Origin: Bacteroidales bacterium UBA6366
GTDB taxonomy: Bacteria; Bacteroidota; Bacteroidia; Bacteroidales; UBA932
Direction of reading: 5' to 3'
Assembly: GCA_002438845.1 (NCBI GenBank)
Contig: DJRG01000025.1
Location: 1-5,964 of the forward strand
Length of the DNA stretch: 5,964 bases
The position numbers were made by a program, and so were the translations under genes. The notes below the pieces were generated by a model that saw nothing but the letters and a program-made list of their open reading frames with translations, ran no database searches and was not told the origin of the DNA. Each line of letters begins with the position of its first letter. The stretch's first letter is position 1. This document shows positions 5,045 through 5,964 of this stretch, one piece after another.

Positions 5045-5964
5045 ATGAAAAAGTACATCTCAACCCTATTGGCCCTACTGGCCGTCCCGATGATGATGGC
5101 GGCGCAGGGAAAAAGCCTCCACCAACTCCAGCAGGAGTTCGTCGACCTGAGGCTCGGAATGTTCGTTCACTTCGGTCTCCCCACCTACCAGACAGCCGAT
5201 TGGACTGATCCTGACCTCAGTCCAAAGGTGTTCAACCCAGTCAAACTGGACACCGACCAATGGGTCAGGGCAGCCCAAAGCGCAGGTATGAAATTCATCT
5301 GCGTCTCCGTCAAGCATCACAGCGGCTTCTGTCTTTGGGACACCAAGACCACAGACTACAGCGTGATGAGCTCCCCTCTTCACAGAGATGTGCTGCGTGA
5401 ACTGGTCAACTCCGTCCACAAGGCCGGAATGCAGATAATGTTCCACTTCTCGATCCTGGACACCCACCACCGCATCCGCCCGACCCTGCCGTTCACCCCG
5501 GAAAAGATCAACCTGCTCAAAAAACAGGTGCGCGAGCTTCTCACTGAATATGGTCCCGTCAACACCATCATGTTCGACGGATGGGATGCCCCGTGGGGCA
5601 GGATTTCATATTCAGATGTCTCATTCCCAGAGTTTTATCACCTCATCAAAAGCATCCAGCCTAACTGCCTTGTGATGGATCTTAACGGTGCCAAGTACCC
5701 GACCGAAGCTCTGTTCTACTCTGACATCCGCTGCTACGAGCAGAATGCCGGAGACAAGATTTCTCCTGAGACCAATCAGCTTCCGGCGATGGCTTGCTAC
5801 CCTCTCCAGAAGACATGGTTCTGGAAGACTGAGTTCCCGAACTCTCCACTGAAAGACGTGGACAAGATCGTGGCAGACAACATCATACCTTACAATAACG
5901 CCTACTGCACCTACATCCTGAACTCTGCCCCGAACCGTGACGGCCTGATGGACCAGAACTGCAT
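5045..5964 (+). CDS. Secreted GH29 alpha-L-fucosidase, N-terminal 306 codons (runs off right edge)
   Basis: This exo-glycosidase precursor removes alpha-L-fucose from glycans, probably in the periplasm or on the cell surface. Residues 1-21 form a signal peptide (MKK, a hydrophobic stretch with three Met, then MAAQ), with no lipobox cysteine. The catalytic TIM barrel follows: LRLGMFVHFGLPTY (35-48, His42), NPVKLDTDQW, VKHHSGFCLWD (89-99), FHFSILD, and NTIMFDGWD, whose D178 aligns with the GH29 catalytic nucleophile. Later motifs include CYEQNAG, KTWFWK and YILNSAPNRDGL near the truncated end. The usual KHHDGF is KHHSGF here. The acid/base residue and any C-terminal carbohydrate-binding module cannot be judged, since family members are usually over 430 residues. 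The ATG at 5045 is preferred because it begins the signal peptide and follows a good promoter. It is transcribed divergently from the dehydrogenase gene. Confidence 0.92.
   Translation, partial: MKKYISTLLALLAVPMMMAAQGKSLHQLQQEFVDLRLGMFVHFGLPTYQTADWTDPDLSPKVFNPVKLDTDQWVRAAQSAGMKFICVSVKHHSGFCLWDTKTTDYSVMSSPLHRDVLRELVNSVHKAGMQIMFHFSILDTHHRIRPTLPFTPEKINLLKKQVRELLTEYGPVNTIMFDGWDAPWGRISYSDVSFPEFYHLIKSIQPNCLVMDLNGAKYPTEALFYSDIRCYEQNAGDKISPETNQLPAMACYPLQKTWFWKTEFPNSPLKDVDKIVADNIIPYNNAYCTYILNSAPNRDGLMDQNC

Noticed and set aside
5075..5470. Minus-strand open frame opposite the fucosidase
   Set aside because: It overlaps the conserved GH29 catalytic region and has no recognisable features; the plus strand clearly codes.

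Overview
The window reads as Bacteroidota chromosome, most likely Bacteroidales from a gut-type lineage with G+C near one half by eye. Three things point there: an FtsX-like ABC permease of the 780-residue type typical of that phylum, a secreted GH29 fucosidase, and a promoter with the phylum's TAnnTTTG -7 element. I cannot name the genus.

Layout, left to right. Positions 1-133 (minus) hold the N-terminus of a ComF-family protein that runs off the left edge. A short gap carries a terminator hairpin and one palindromic repeat. Positions 255-2597 (minus) encode the large ABC permease. Its 387-bp upstream region is the richest non-coding part of the window. It holds a possible sigma-54 -24/-12 element, a tandem pair of TGTAAAG-N3-CTTTACA palindromes about 90 and 112 bp upstream of the predicted start of transcription, and three more copies of the palindromic repeat, two of them as a facing pair. 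Positions 2985-3398 (minus) encode a free-standing phosphohistidine-swivel domain of the PEP-utilising-enzyme type, in which the phospho-acceptor histidine position appears to be glutamine. Positions 3465-4904 (minus) encode an sn-glycerol-1-phosphate dehydrogenase (EgsA/AraM) homologue. A 140-bp divergent gap with a Bacteroidota-type promoter leads to a plus-strand GH29 alpha-L-fucosidase precursor at 5045, cut off by the right edge.

How the genes relate. The dehydrogenase and swivel-domain genes lie 66 bp apart on one strand and could be cotranscribed; whether they share a pathway is unknown. The permease appears to be a separate transcription unit with its own activator-dependent promoter and terminator. 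The fucosidase is divergent and looks like ordinary glycan-degradation equipment. The points most worth following are the histidine-less orphan swivel domain, the sigma-54-like control region of the permease, and the four stem-covarying palindromic repeats.
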